From Pseudomonadota bacterium (GTDB taxonomy: Bacteria > Pseudomonadota > Alphaproteobacteria > UBA8366 > JADFVY01), in the NCBI GenBank assembly GCA_030671915.1, contig DAOVHN010000201.1, forward strand, positions 1-5,494: a DNA stretch of 5,494 nt, given 5' to 3'. The notes beneath the pieces were generated by a model that was not told the origin of the DNA, did no database searches, and saw only the letters and a program-made list of their open reading frames with translations. How positions within the stretch are numbered: position 1 is the stretch's first letter; every line of letters starts with the position of its first letter. A program made the translations under genes and the position numbers. This document shows positions 5,347-5,494 of this stretch, one piece after another.

Positions 5347-5493
5347 CTAATCCTTCAGCGCCGTCGCCATGGCCGCGGCGTAGCCTGCCTGCCAGGGGGC
5401 GAAGAGCAGGAACCAGCCGAGAAAATGTTCGCTGCTAATGGCGAAAAATAGCGCCGCGCCGAGGACCGCGCCCGCCAGGATCATCGCTATCAT
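5347..5493 (-). CDS. Short membrane ORF at the right edge, possibly the 3' end of a longer gene
   Basis: A minus-strand frame runs from the edge to a TAG at 5349-5347. If it starts at the ATG 5493-5491 it encodes 48 residues; otherwise it is the C-terminus of a longer protein entering from the right. The sequence shows two hydrophobic stretches (MIAMILAGAVLGAALFFAI, then FLGWFLLFAPW) separated by SSEH, followed by an Ala-rich tail ending ATALKD. Codons are GC-rich at third positions, like the neighbouring genes. I do not recognise it. It is 131 nt upstream of the phosphatidyltransferase gene on the same strand, so it could belong to the same transcription unit. Confidence 0.5.
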   Translation of the reverse strand: MIAMILAGAVLGAALFFAISSEHFLGWFLLFAPWQAGYAAAMATALKD

Positions 5494-5494
5494 G

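Overview
This GC-rich window looks like the chromosome of a proteobacterium, most likely an alphaproteobacterium. That placement rests on base composition, on GC-ending codons and on the protein families present; no marker gene here fixes the taxon. At its centre is a sulfide-oxidation locus for flavocytochrome c sulfide dehydrogenase (FCSD). It holds two paralogous Tat-exported flavoprotein subunits (FccB) and one small monoheme c-type cytochrome subunit (FccA), all on the minus strand.

Layout, left to right. Positions 1-597 (plus strand) hold the end of one small membrane protein gene and a complete four-helix membrane protein gene, overlapping by 4 nt; neither is recognised. Positions 598-765 lie between convergent genes and are packed with GC-rich inverted repeats. 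Positions 766-2378 (minus strand) are fccA followed by fccB, a tight pair. Positions 2379-2542 carry the fccAB promoter, a palindrome overlapping its -35 box, and a strong leader stem-loop. Positions 2543-3823 (minus) are a second complete fccB with its own near-consensus promoter at 3854-3883. Positions 3915-5215 (minus) hold a translationally coupled pair, a CDP-alcohol phosphatidyltransferase followed by a HAD-IB phosphatase. Positions 5347-5493 (minus) are a short membrane ORF touching the right edge.

How the genes probably work together. FccB (FAD, redox disulfide) would oxidise sulfide in the periplasm and pass electrons to the haem of FccA, then to the respiratory or photosynthetic chain. 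Both FccB copies keep the FAD-linking cysteine and the two redox cysteines, so both look catalytically competent, but only one sits directly behind a cytochrome gene. The second copy may share FccA, use another cytochrome, or have a different sulfur substrate. Separate promoters suggest separate control. The phosphatidyltransferase/phosphatase pair looks like a two-step phospholipid module and has no evident mechanistic link to sulfide oxidation, although no clear terminator separates it from the downstream fccB.

The most interesting unexplained elements are the fccAB control region (palindrome inside the promoter plus a 14-bp leader hairpin), the duplicated FccB, and the coupled lipid-enzyme pair. 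Nothing here clearly amounts to a wholly new system.
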